A stretch of 64,000 nt of DNA from G963556115 sp963678205 (lineage in GTDB: Bacteria; Planctomycetota; SZUA-567). A program made the position numbers and the translations under genes. The notes under the pieces were generated by a model. That model searched no databases. It was not told the origin of the DNA and worked only from the letters and a program-made list of their open reading frames with translations. Below, one piece after another: positions 43,047 through 51,793 of this stretch (position 1 is its first letter; each line of letters starts with the position of its first letter). The stretch spans positions 3,374,146 through 3,438,145 of the forward strand of contig OY782760.1 of the NCBI GenBank assembly GCA_963678205.1. The letters run 5' to 3'.

Positions 43047-44708
43047 TTATTCGCGCCCTTGTTTTCGACGCTTTTTATCTTCATACATTCTCTCATCAGC
43101 TTCATGAAGAAACTCTTCAAATGTACTAAACTTATACTTATTATATTCAACACCACCATATGAAAAGTCAACACCTATTCCGTTAAACTTTTCACAATGA
43201 TCTTTGCCTAATCCTAAACGCACCCTTTCTACCACACTGGAAGCACTTTCAAGACCTGTCCCAGAAAAAGCAACAATAAACTCATCACCACCAATTCTGC
43301 AAACAACATCATATTCACGTATTTCACTCTTCAATCTCTCAGCGACAAGCCTTAAAAGCTTATCCCCTGCTCCATGCCCGCATGTATCATTAACTTTTTT
43401 CAGATTATTCACATCAATTACAAACAGTGTGACCACACCACCAATCCTATCAATTTTCTTCATTTCATTCTTAAGAAACAGTATACCAAACCTTCTATTA
43501 TATACTGTAGTTAGAGGGTCATACGCAGCAGCAACTTTTATAGCATTTTCAAGAATTATCTCCTTTACCAGATTCCCTGAATATAATGTTGCGACAAAAA
43601 AGAAAATAGCTTCAAGCCAGAAGAAAGGAATTTGATTCCTATGAATTAATTTAAGCAACGTAGGGATATAAGAAACATTACATGTTGTGGTAATAAGAAC
43701 CAAATCACTTTCATCAAGATCATCATGCGGCAAAACATTGACTTTCACCAAATCATATCTTTTATTCGATTTTGAAGCGGTAGAATCGACTCTTATAGTT
43801 GTTTTAGAAAATATTATATCGCCGCTAGAGTATGTACCATCCTGCTGTATGAATATATCTCTATTAGAACGTTTAAACGTTTCATGAAAAGCATAAGCAG
43901 CATCAGGCCCCAGCATACGGGTGCGTATCCCTTGGTCAGCCCACTCAATATAAGCTAGAGGGTCACCTTTACTATTCATAAGAAAATATTTATCCCCAGA
44001 CATACTCTCGCCTTGCTTTAATATATTTACAGCGTCAGCAAGTAGAGTAGAACCAAGAAAATTCAATACTAGAACTCCTTCAAGAATTCCTTTTGAAAAA
44101 ATCGGAGTAGCTATTCTTAAAGTCAACTTATATGGTACTTCAATAACTTTGTTTTCAATATTCAGATCTAATTTTGAAATATACGCTACACTTGTAGATA
44201 GAGCTATACTTTCATGATAGTAATCTCTGTCAGATTTGTCTTGAAGTTCATCTTTCGGAACAACGTGAGCTAGTGTATCACCAGCCCTATTAATCCGAAT
44301 TTCTTCAATTCCATCCGTATTAAGTATACGAGCCTGATCATATGAATCACTATTTTTAATAAAATTATAGAGTGTCTTTGTCACGGCATTTTTTTTGTTT
44401 TGAGAAAGAATATTAAATTCCTGATCAATAACATCACTCAAAAAGAACAGATCATTGAGTGCGCCCTTAATATTCATACTCATCAATAGTTTTGTACTAT
44501 TGAGTTCATTGGCAATGTTGGTTTTAATCTTATTCTCAATGCCCTTCATGTCTACATAACTGGCGATCAGAACAATAACAAATAGCAATAAATTCAGCAC
44601 TCCAAAAATTATAAAAAACTTCCTCAGCCTCAGATACCTGTTTGCTGTAACCGAAAGAGTTTCTTTCACAAAGAGTTCAGGATCTATTTGCCCATCATAA
44701 AATTCCAT
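43047..44708 (-). CDS. Membrane diguanylate cyclase with Cache-type sensor
   Basis: Makes the second messenger c-di-GMP. 553 residues: membrane segment at about 31-52, periplasmic Cache-like sensor (about 60-345), second membrane segment near 355-375, and a cytoplasmic GGDEF domain. The active site is an intact GGDEF (473-477). An inhibitory I-site RxxD (REYD, 464-467) lies five residues before it, so product inhibition is expected. GHGAGDKLL and the YDPLTTVYNRR entry are canonical. The external ligand is unknown. GAGGTG lies before the ATG, 79 bases from the CbiC-like gene. Confidence 0.93.
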   Translation of the reverse strand: MEFYDGQIDPELFVKETLSVTANRYLRLRKFFIIFGVLNLLLFVIVLIASYVDMKGIENKIKTNIANELNSTKLLMSMNIKGALNDLFFLSDVIDQEFNILSQNKKNAVTKTLYNFIKNSDSYDQARILNTDGIEEIRINRAGDTLAHVVPKDELQDKSDRDYYHESIALSTSVAYISKLDLNIENKVIEVPYKLTLRIATPIFSKGILEGVLVLNFLGSTLLADAVNILKQGESMSGDKYFLMNSKGDPLAYIEWADQGIRTRMLGPDAAYAFHETFKRSNRDIFIQQDGTYSSGDIIFSKTTIRVDSTASKSNKRYDLVKVNVLPHDDLDESDLVLITTTCNVSYIPTLLKLIHRNQIPFFWLEAIFFFVATLYSGNLVKEIILENAIKVAAAYDPLTTVYNRRFGILFLKNEMKKIDRIGGVVTLFVIDVNNLKKVNDTCGHGAGDKLLRLVAERLKSEIREYDVVCRIGGDEFIVAFSGTGLESASSVVERVRLGLGKDHCEKFNGIGVDFSYGGVEYNKYKFSTFEEFLHEADERMYEDKKRRKQGRE

Positions 44709-44787
44709 AAACCAGACACCTCTACGTTGAACAAAAAAAACATCCTTAAAACGAATTCAAAACCTATGAATAAAACCCTGATAAAGG

Positions 44788-45747
44788 TTAAATTTCTTTA
44801 GCAAGCAAAGCTAATGCGTTCAGCGCAGCGGCAGCAGCCGGAGACCCGCCTCTAGGCGTAGTGTTTGCAATATACTCATGCCCTGAACCGATAAGCCCAC
44901 GTTTTGACTCTCTAGCACCGACAAATCCTACCGGCAGTCCCACAACTACAGCAGGTTTGACATCCATTTTTAATAATTGCCATATAGCAGTTGGAGCATT
45001 ACCGATGACGACAATAGCTCCCTCAAGCTTGTCTTTTAAAGTCAACATAGCTGCTGCTGCTCTTGTGCATTTCATTTCTTTAGCCAAAACGATCACATCT
45101 GGGTCAGCAATTAAACATATTATTTCAGATTCAACCTTTGTCATTGCTGTTTTAAGCATATTAACATCACAAATTATTGGTTTTTTATTCTTCAGAGCTT
45201 CTATACCTTTTGATACCGCATTTGCTGAGAATCTCAGAGTATCGGCAAAAGAATAGTCTGCAGTTGAATGTATGATCCTTCTGGCAACTACTTTTTCATC
45301 TCTACTCATATTAGATATACCCTGAAGTTTACTGTCAATAATTTTATGACTCAACTTCTCAATATCCCCTCCAAGTTCTGGAAAAGAATTCATATCTGTT
45401 ACTCTTGAAGTAACAGTCTCCCAAATCATATCTTCCAGAACAAATTCAGTTGCATACTCATTTATAAAATCAATATTTATATTTTTATTTTCAAACGAAA
45501 ACTCACTGATTGTCTGTTCAAGCATACTGAATAATAAATTATTTTTAGGTATAGATAGTGGTATAATTATAATATCATCAGCTCCACCGCTGACTGCAGA
45601 AGAAAGCTCACAAGCGAAATCATCCTTATCAGCAATTATACCTGTCACTTCCGCAGCCGGTATCCTACCACTTAAATTAACAGCCAATTCCTTAATATTT
45701 GAAACTTTTTCCTCCCCAGTACCAACTATTATTACTCTCCTAACCAT
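44788..45747 (-). CDS. cbiC: Precorrin-8X methylmutase with CbiX-like N-terminal domain
   Basis: 319 residues. The C-terminal 200 are CbiC/CobH, which moves the C-11 methyl to C-12 to give hydrogenobyrinate or cobyrinate; the catalytic His is in RRIIHSTADYSFADTLRF, and DVNMLKTAM, GNAPTAIW, VGLPVGFVGARESK and TPRGGSPAAAAALNAL all match. The N-terminal 115 (RVIIVGTGEEKV.., DDIIIIPLSIPKNN) looks like a CbiX/chelatase-type half domain. No other cobalamin gene is adjacent. I chose ATG 45747 over the GTG one codon earlier, since AGGGG precedes it. Confidence 0.88.
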   Translation of the reverse strand: MVRRVIIVGTGEEKVSNIKELAVNLSGRIPAAEVTGIIADKDDFACELSSAVSGGADDIIIIPLSIPKNNLLFSMLEQTISEFSFENKNINIDFINEYATEFVLEDMIWETVTSRVTDMNSFPELGGDIEKLSHKIIDSKLQGISNMSRDEKVVARRIIHSTADYSFADTLRFSANAVSKGIEALKNKKPIICDVNMLKTAMTKVESEIICLIADPDVIVLAKEMKCTRAAAAMLTLKDKLEGAIVVIGNAPTAIWQLLKMDVKPAVVVGLPVGFVGARESKRGLIGSGHEYIANTTPRGGSPAAAAALNALALLAKEI

Positions 45748-46006
45748 CACACCCCTTTTATATTATTTATATATCTTTACTCATTAATCTTCTGATACTT
45801 CATTGTAGTGTATTATAACATTTTTTTATGATAACAATAACAAAAAAACATCCAATATGATTAAAAAGAGCATACCGAATTAGCAGAAATCAATTTAAAA
45901 GTATAATTATAACACTCTTAATAATAATATAATAAAACATATTTGACTTGAGTTAAATTATATATACCCTTTTAAATAGTTTTAACGTCAAAATGATAGG
46001 AATTCT

Positions 46007-47461
46007 ATGTCCAATAAAGCAAATAAACAGCAAATATCAGAGCCCAAAACCAAGAAGAAGGAGAGTGCTTGGGAGTTCACACGCTCCATGATAGTTCTCG
46101 TTGGTATTGTAATCCTTGTTAAATACTTCGTATGTGATATTTTTTTCATCCCTACAGGCAGTATGGAACCTACACTCCATGGCCACAAAGATAGTGGAGA
46201 CAGAATTTTCTGTACCAAGTTAAATTACCTTTGGCGAAATCCTCAAAGGTGGGAGATTTTTGTATTTAAATTTCCTTACGAGCAAACACCTCAGGGTGAT
46301 TCCTCATCTTATAAAGGGGAGTATTTTATCAAACGCTGCGTTGGCCTTCCTGGGGAATCAATAGCCTTAGCGGGAGGAGATGTATTTATAGTCAGCCCAG
46401 ATGCACAAAATCTGTCACCAGAAAACGCAAAGCGTGAGGTAAAATCAGACAAAATTCAGGAAAAAATATGGATACCTGTATACTCAGAAAACTTCTCAAA
46501 TATTGATCTTGAAGAGCTTAAATATTACTGGAACATAGAAAGTTCTAAAGATACCAAAATAAATATTGAGAATAAAGAGCTTGAAATAAGTTCAAATGAT
46601 AATGAGACAACTACCTTGACATTCAAGCCACATACGAGATTCGAATCACTCCCAGGTATACCTGATAGATACGTCCGCAGACAAGTAGTTGAATTTGCTT
46701 GTCCTGTAATAGGCTGTGAAGGAGAAGTAAGAAAGACTATCTCATCCCCTAAAATCACGGCACGCTGCCCCAAATGTGGTGAATATTTACAGGAATCTGA
46801 TGTAGTAAGATACGACTTCCGTACAGGCTACCCAGTAAATTACCAAGCGACATTTGAAAAAGTTTCTGAAGTCGCAGATCCTCAATACCGCGGTGAATGG
46901 TGGCATTTTGTACCTGATCTGTCTTTTACCTGCCAGGCAGAGCTAGCTAATAAGAGCTCTAGCATTCGCTGTAATATCCTTTCTGACGCCACTGAATACT
47001 CAGCAATCTTCACTACTGACAAAGTAACTGTTTTATTAAACAACAAAGTTTTGAAAAACGTTTCAATATCATTCAAGCCTGCTGAAAAGACAGAACTTCG
47101 GTTCTACCATCTAGATGGACAGATTCGAGGGTATATTGGCAGTAAAGAAGTTTTCGACATTACTACTGATTCACAAACCCTCAATTCAAGTGTTAAAAAT
47201 CCATCAAAGACCAATATATCATTGGATATTAAAGGTAGTGCCAAATTATCAAACATAGCAATAACAAGAGATATTTATTATTATAATTACCGTGACAGCA
47301 AGAATTTTTTCAGATTGCCGAATGATGGATATATGGCACTTGGTGATAACTGTCCATCATCAAATGATTCACGCTTTTGGGGACCAGTTCCTCAAAAAAA
47401 CCTGACAGGGACTGCTCAATTTGTCTGGTGGCCATTGCATGCAATAAAAAATTTGAGATAA
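46007..47461 (+). CDS. lepB: Signal peptidase I with large zinc-ribbon insertion
   Basis: Removes signal peptides at the outer face of the inner membrane. 484 residues against roughly 180-330 usual. One membrane segment (about 26-48) leads to catalytic Ser52 (IPTGSMEPTL); Lys109 is in EYFIKRCVGLPGE. The conserved C-terminal box GDNCPSSNDSRFWGPV starts at 446. About 310 residues are inserted between: a zinc-ribbon-like pair CPVIGC (232-237) and CPKC (254-257), then a beta-rich stretch (about 285-425) resembling a concanavalin/LamG-like fold. TAGGAAT precedes the ATG. A hairpin follows, then rpsU. Confidence 0.9.
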   Translation: MSNKANKQQISEPKTKKKESAWEFTRSMIVLVGIVILVKYFVCDIFFIPTGSMEPTLHGHKDSGDRIFCTKLNYLWRNPQRWEIFVFKFPYEQTPQGDSSSYKGEYFIKRCVGLPGESIALAGGDVFIVSPDAQNLSPENAKREVKSDKIQEKIWIPVYSENFSNIDLEELKYYWNIESSKDTKINIENKELEISSNDNETTTLTFKPHTRFESLPGIPDRYVRRQVVEFACPVIGCEGEVRKTISSPKITARCPKCGEYLQESDVVRYDFRTGYPVNYQATFEKVSEVADPQYRGEWWHFVPDLSFTCQAELANKSSSIRCNILSDATEYSAIFTTDKVTVLLNNKVLKNVSISFKPAEKTELRFYHLDGQIRGYIGSKEVFDITTDSQTLNSSVKNPSKTNISLDIKGSAKLSNIAITRDIYYYNYRDSKNFFRLPNDGYMALGDNCPSSNDSRFWGPVPQKNLTGTAQFVWWPLHAIKNLR

Positions 47462-47525
47462 TTCTTAATATATTTAGTTATTTACTCTTGAAAAATGTAC
47501 AAATTAAGATATAATTTTTAAGCTA

Positions 47526-47560
47526 TTAATCGGTGCTGAATCTTCTTCAGTACCGATTAA
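47526..47560 (+). terminator. Terminator between lepB and rpsU
   Basis: TTAATCGGTGCTGAA pairs with TTCAGTACCGATTAA with one G-U pair and a five-base loop, followed by TTATTAAATTTT. Confidence 0.8.
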
Positions 47561-47608
47561 TTATTAAATTTTAAACTTTTGATAAAAACTTGAGAGGGGG
47601 TGATAAAT

Positions 47609-47890
47609 TTGTTACGTCTCGATCTAAAACCAGGAGAATCTCTTGATAAAGCACTACGTCGTTTCAAGAAACTCTGTAACCGTGAAGGTCTTACACGCGA
47701 TATGCGTCGTACTACCTGCTACGAAAAACCTAGTGAGGCTAATAAGCGAATCAAGCGTGAACAGGAACGTGCTCGCGCGAAACTTTCTCGTCAAGGCGAC
47801 AAACGCAAGATTAAAGCTAGAAAAATTCGTATGAAGGCACTAAAGTCTGCTAAAGTTCAAAAACAGAATGCTAAAAACAGCGATAACTAG
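47609..47890 (+). CDS. rpsU: 30S ribosomal protein S21
   Basis: Small-subunit ribosomal protein, 93 residues when read from the TTG at 47609 (MLRLDLKPGESLDKALRRFKK). Core S21 ends near residue 62; the Lys/Arg-rich tail is longer than in the 70-residue E. coli protein. The start is decided by the ribosome site: GGGGGTGAT at 47595-47603, five bases before the TTG, is an extended anti-Shine-Dalgarno match. A GTG at 47600 would overlap that site and is rejected. Confidence 0.92.
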   Translation: MLRLDLKPGESLDKALRRFKKLCNREGLTRDMRRTTCYEKPSEANKRIKREQERARAKLSRQGDKRKIKARKIRMKALKSAKVQKQNAKNSDN

Positions 47891-47914
47891 ACTTCACACG
47901 ATTACACGATTCAT

Positions 47915-47947
47915 TTTGAGGCGTTCTGCAATGCAGAACGCCTCAAA
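47915..47947 (+). terminator. Terminator after rpsU
   Basis: TTTGAGGCGTTCTGC pairs with GCAGAACGCCTCAAA around a three-base loop. The tail TCATTATTAT has only a weak T-run. Confidence 0.8.
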
Positions 47948-48050
47948 TCATTATTATAATTAATATTTGTATTAAAAGTGATTATTGCTATAATACTATT
48001 TATTGAAAACTATTACAATCTAATAACAACAATAAATGAGGACGTAATAT

Positions 48051-48998
48051 ATGAAAACCACATGGCTACCTTTTATCTCATTACTATTTGCTATTATGCT
48101 ATTTACAGGATGCGAACAGATTGCACCTCCTAGCAACAATACAGACAAAACTGATGAAGCAGCTGATGAAGAACAAACGGCTGAGAAAGCTCCGGAATCA
48201 TTCTGGTCCCCAGAAAGAACTAAGCTAAGAGTAGTCGTAAGTATTCCTCCTCAAAAATACTTTGTAGAAAGAATTGGTGGAGCGGATGTTGAAGTAGTTA
48301 GCTTACTTGAAGATGGTGATGAATTCCTGACGTCCACCCCAACAGACGAAAAACTTTCAGCACTGGCTGAAGCAGATTTGTATTTTATGATTGGTGCACC
48401 ATTTGAGACTAAAATTAACATGCCTTCAAGCGTTGTTGGTGTAGACATTCGCAAAGATGTAAGATTAAAGCCATATTCAGCACATACAGAATACCTAAAC
48501 GCTGCAAAAGACAACAAGAATGATCCATTCTTCTGGCTTTCACCTAGTATGGTTATCCAGAGTTCATCTGCCATTTATCTAAATCTTAGAGATCATATTA
48601 ATGGCAACAGAGAACTTGTCAGAACAAACTACACCCACTTTGTACGAGATCTAAATAATATTGAAGGTGATATTCACAGAATCCTTCTTAATTCTATTAA
48701 CAGTACAATCTATACCGATTATCCTGTTCTTGGATATTTTGGAAGTACATTCAATATTAAGCAGAAAGAGTTTGACTCTGCTTCAGGCGGCGACATTACA
48801 GATCTTGCTCGCAGTGCTATCAAGGAAGACGTACATACAATCTTCTTTGGACCATTCCTCCCATCAGGAATCGAAGGTAATCTTGCTGAGCTAATCAAAG
48901 GTTCTGTTGCAGCAGTGAATCCGCTTAGAGAAGACTATACAAACAACCTTATAGATATAGCTGAAGCCATAGCAACAGGCAACCAGCGCGCACAATAA
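48051..48998 (+). CDS. ZnuA-fold lipoprotein without usual metal ligands
   Basis: 315 residues. Lipoprotein leader ends in LFTGCEQ (Cys about 23), then an acidic spacer to about 60. The rest follows the cluster-9 metal-binding fold of ABC transporters (ZnuA/TroA): RVVVSIPPQKYFVERIGGADVEVVSLL at its start, later ALAEADLYFMIG and the LGYFGSTFNI and VHTIFFGPFLPS blocks. The three His ligands appear missing: the DPHxxxPTP His is in EFLTSTPTDE here, DPHIWLDP is DPFFWLSP, and the later HDAF His is absent. The next gene is an LptB-type ATPase and not a metal-transporter one. GAGGAC precedes the ATG. Confidence 0.75.
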   Translation: MKTTWLPFISLLFAIMLFTGCEQIAPPSNNTDKTDEAADEEQTAEKAPESFWSPERTKLRVVVSIPPQKYFVERIGGADVEVVSLLEDGDEFLTSTPTDEKLSALAEADLYFMIGAPFETKINMPSSVVGVDIRKDVRLKPYSAHTEYLNAAKDNKNDPFFWLSPSMVIQSSSAIYLNLRDHINGNRELVRTNYTHFVRDLNNIEGDIHRILLNSINSTIYTDYPVLGYFGSTFNIKQKEFDSASGGDITDLARSAIKEDVHTIFFGPFLPSGIEGNLAELIKGSVAAVNPLREDYTNNLIDIAEAIATGNQRAQ

Positions 48999-49053
48999 TT
49001 GTAATAAATTACAATTAACAAATTGAACAAAATCAAAATGGAGAAAAATAGAA

Positions 49054-50130
49054 ATGCCACTTTTGGAAGTTCGTGGATTACAAAAAACATTTAATGGTAG
49101 ACGTGTCGTTGATGGAGTAGACTTTCATGTTGGTCACTCAGAAATAGTTGGACTACTTGGCCCAAACGGTGCTGGAAAGACAACTACTTTCAGAATGCTC
49201 ATGGGCATGGTAAAAGCAGAGGCAGGTGATGTAAAGCTGGCAGGTGAAGATATTTCAAACAGCCCTATGTACAAACGTGCACGTAAAGGTATGGGATACC
49301 TATCGCAGGAGCCAAGCATCTTCAGAAATCTTACAGTTGAAGATAATATTCTGGCTATATTAGAAACTCAAAACATTACCCGTTCTGAAAGACAGCAACG
49401 TCTTACGGAACTGGTAGCTGACCTCGGTCTTTCTAGAGTCGCTTCAAGTAAAGCCAGCACACTTTCAGGTGGCGAACGCAGGCGTCTTGAAATTGCCAGA
49501 GCACTGGTTACAAATCCAGACATTCTAATGCTTGATGAGCCGTTTGCAGGAGTAGACCCAAAAGCATGTGCAGACATCCAGAAAATTATTTCATCACTTA
49601 GAATACGTGGCATGAGTATCCTTATTACAGACCACAACGTATTTGAGACCTTTGCTATTTCTGATCGTGTATACATAATACATGATGGCAAGGTACTAAA
49701 ACATGGATCACCAGAAGATCTAATCAATGACAAGCAAGCTCAGCGCCTCTATCTTGGCGATAAGTTTGATGACATGGGTGGTGCTTTCCAACGCTTACGT
49801 ACACAGATTGCAGAGAAGAGTCAGAGTAGCCCATCACCAAGAATCGGACGTACTACCAGAATTATTCGTCTTGAAGAGGCAGAACACCGCCGAAAGATAT
49901 CAAAAGAATTTTTCGACCAAGAAGCAAAGAGCAAGGCTAAACTAGCCAACACACTTCCACCTGTATCTGGCTCAAAACCAAAGCCCGCTCCATCTGAGCT
50001 AGAGGGAGACGGCATCACACATGAACCTCAACACTCTATAGATACGAAAGACACCACATCTCAAAAACAAAAGGTTGTATTGACTCGTAAACGTGAAGAC
50101 CAAGAATCTTCCTCTGCCCCAAAAAAGTAA
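49054..50130 (+). CDS. lptB: LPS export ABC ATPase LptB with C-terminal extension
   Basis: ATPase driving lipopolysaccharide extraction to the outer membrane with LptF/LptG/LptC. 358 residues; about 240 form the ABC domain with Walker A GPNGAGKT (36-43), Q-loop GYLSQEPSIFRNLTVEDN, signature LSGGERRRLEIARAL, Walker B ILMLDEPFAGVDP and switch His in ITDHNVFET. The remaining about 115 residues are a hydrophilic, charged, Pro/Lys-rich tail absent from E. coli LptB. No lptA/C or kds genes are adjacent. GGAGAAAAAT precedes the ATG. A terminator follows. Confidence 0.9.
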   Translation: MPLLEVRGLQKTFNGRRVVDGVDFHVGHSEIVGLLGPNGAGKTTTFRMLMGMVKAEAGDVKLAGEDISNSPMYKRARKGMGYLSQEPSIFRNLTVEDNILAILETQNITRSERQQRLTELVADLGLSRVASSKASTLSGGERRRLEIARALVTNPDILMLDEPFAGVDPKACADIQKIISSLRIRGMSILITDHNVFETFAISDRVYIIHDGKVLKHGSPEDLINDKQAQRLYLGDKFDDMGGAFQRLRTQIAEKSQSSPSPRIGRTTRIIRLEEAEHRRKISKEFFDQEAKSKAKLANTLPPVSGSKPKPAPSELEGDGITHEPQHSIDTKDTTSQKQKVVLTRKREDQESSSAPKK

Positions 50131-50148
50131 AAATATTTATCCATGCAA

Positions 50149-50177
50149 ATAAAGCCAGAGTTAAGCTCTGGCTTTAT
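50149..50177 (+). terminator. Terminator after lptB
   Basis: ATAAAGCCAGAG pairs perfectly with CTCTGGCTTTAT around a five-base loop TTAAG, followed by AATTTC. Confidence 0.85.
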
Positions 50178-50258
50178 AATTTCTACTATTTACAAATACT
50201 CTCTAGTTAGGTAAAGTATTAGTTAGATTAAGTCCTTACAACATATACGGAGCAAATA

Positions 50259-51791
50259 TTGACCGATAAAGATATAAAATACAGCCACTTCTTTATCACG
50301 AAAGATGACAATCAGCAACTAAGAGACAAATCTCTTAGCGGTGGCATATGGATAATGGCGGGACAAGTTGGAGGCCATTCATTGCGCATGTTATCTATTG
50401 TAATACTTGCAAGACTACTCAGACCGTCAGACTATGGGCTTATCGCAATGGTTGCGGTACTTACAAATTTCATCCAAATGTTCAAAGACATAGGGCTAAA
50501 TGTTGCAACTATACAAAGCAAAGAAATAAGCCATGCTGAAGTTAGCAACCTTTTCTGGTATAATACTGCGATAAGTTTGCTTCTGGGTATTATCGTTGCC
50601 GGGTGCGCACCACTAGTATCCTGGTTTTATGAGCGCCAAGAATTATTGTACATTACCCTTACTTTAGCTGTAACATTTCCAGTATCAGGACTTATCATAC
50701 AACATGTAGCTCTCCTGCAGCGCCAACTCCGTTATAAAGATGTCTCAATAATCCAGATTATAAGTATTGCCGCTGGAATAATTGCAGCAATTCTCTCTGC
50801 CTACCTTGGCCTTGGATACTGGTCATTGGTAATTATGGAGTTAACAGGAGTGTTCAGCACAACTTTGCTTGCGCTATATTTTTGTCCATGGATTCCTAGC
50901 CTTCCATGCAAAAGGACAAAGACCGCACATTTTTTAAGATTCGGTGGTTATCTGACCGGCAGTAATTTCTGCGAATATTTTTCGAACAACCTAGACAAAC
51001 TAATTATCGGCAAATTACTAACCCCAGCAATATTAGGGCAGTATACTAAAGCTTTCGATCTATCACTACTCCCACTTCGCAAAATATCTTACCCCCTCCA
51101 GACACTCGGAGTATCAACTTTGAGTAGACTGCAAGATGAACCAAATCGCTACAAGCACTACTACACCTTTGCACAAGAAACTCTGGTAATAGCCCTAGTT
51201 CCATTCTTTGGGCTGGGCTTTACCTGTAGTCATAGTTTATTCAGTCTTTTTTTAGGAAGCCAGTGGACTGAAGCAGCACCAATTTTTTCATGGTTCTGCC
51301 TGCTCTCACTCGCCATAGCATGCACCTCATCAACCAGATGGCTCTTTATAAGCCAAGGAAGAACAAAAGAATTTCTTTATTTCACCCTTATCTCAGCAGC
51401 TAGTTCAACACTTTCTTTTATAATAGGTATAAAGTATGGAATAATGGGCATAACAATCTGCTATACAGCAGTTACAATACTGATAAGAACCCCCCTTGTC
51501 ATCTATATCAGTTCACGCTCAGGACCAGTAGGAATGATGGATCAAGTAAAATGCTTTACACCAACGATTATACTATCAGCTATCATGGTTGTAATTATCA
51601 AGCTTACTCTACACTACAGCAAAATCACTTCAGACATCATCACAATTATAATAGCAATAAGTATCTACATTTTATGTTTTGTAGGAGCATTTATACTCAG
51701 CAAAAATTGGAGAAAAAAAATCTGCACACTTCTTGAGCTACTCTCAAACAAAGCAGGAATCAAACTTCCAAAAATATTTGAATATAAATAA
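50259..51791 (+). CDS. Wzx-like polysaccharide flippase (MOP superfamily)
   Basis: Inner-membrane protein of 510 residues with about 14 hydrophobic segments; likely flips lipid-linked oligosaccharides for surface polysaccharide. Typical blocks: LSGGIWIMAGQVGGHSLRMLSIVILARLLRPSDYGLIAM at the first segment (residues 27-65), GLNVATIQSKEISHAEVSNLFWYN near 88, and FGGYLTGSNFCEYFSNNLDKLIIGKLL near 228. It fits the oligosaccharide flippase / PST family. The start is a TTG with GGAG six bases before it. It converges on the GH57 gene with two bases between stops. No glycosyltransferases surround it. Confidence 0.88.
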   Translation: MTDKDIKYSHFFITKDDNQQLRDKSLSGGIWIMAGQVGGHSLRMLSIVILARLLRPSDYGLIAMVAVLTNFIQMFKDIGLNVATIQSKEISHAEVSNLFWYNTAISLLLGIIVAGCAPLVSWFYERQELLYITLTLAVTFPVSGLIIQHVALLQRQLRYKDVSIIQIISIAAGIIAAILSAYLGLGYWSLVIMELTGVFSTTLLALYFCPWIPSLPCKRTKTAHFLRFGGYLTGSNFCEYFSNNLDKLIIGKLLTPAILGQYTKAFDLSLLPLRKISYPLQTLGVSTLSRLQDEPNRYKHYYTFAQETLVIALVPFFGLGFTCSHSLFSLFLGSQWTEAAPIFSWFCLLSLAIACTSSTRWLFISQGRTKEFLYFTLISAASSTLSFIIGIKYGIMGITICYTAVTILIRTPLVIYISSRSGPVGMMDQVKCFTPTIILSAIMVVIIKLTLHYSKITSDIITIIIAISIYILCFVGAFILSKNWRKKICTLLELLSNKAGIKLPKIFEYK

Positions 51792-51793
51792 CC

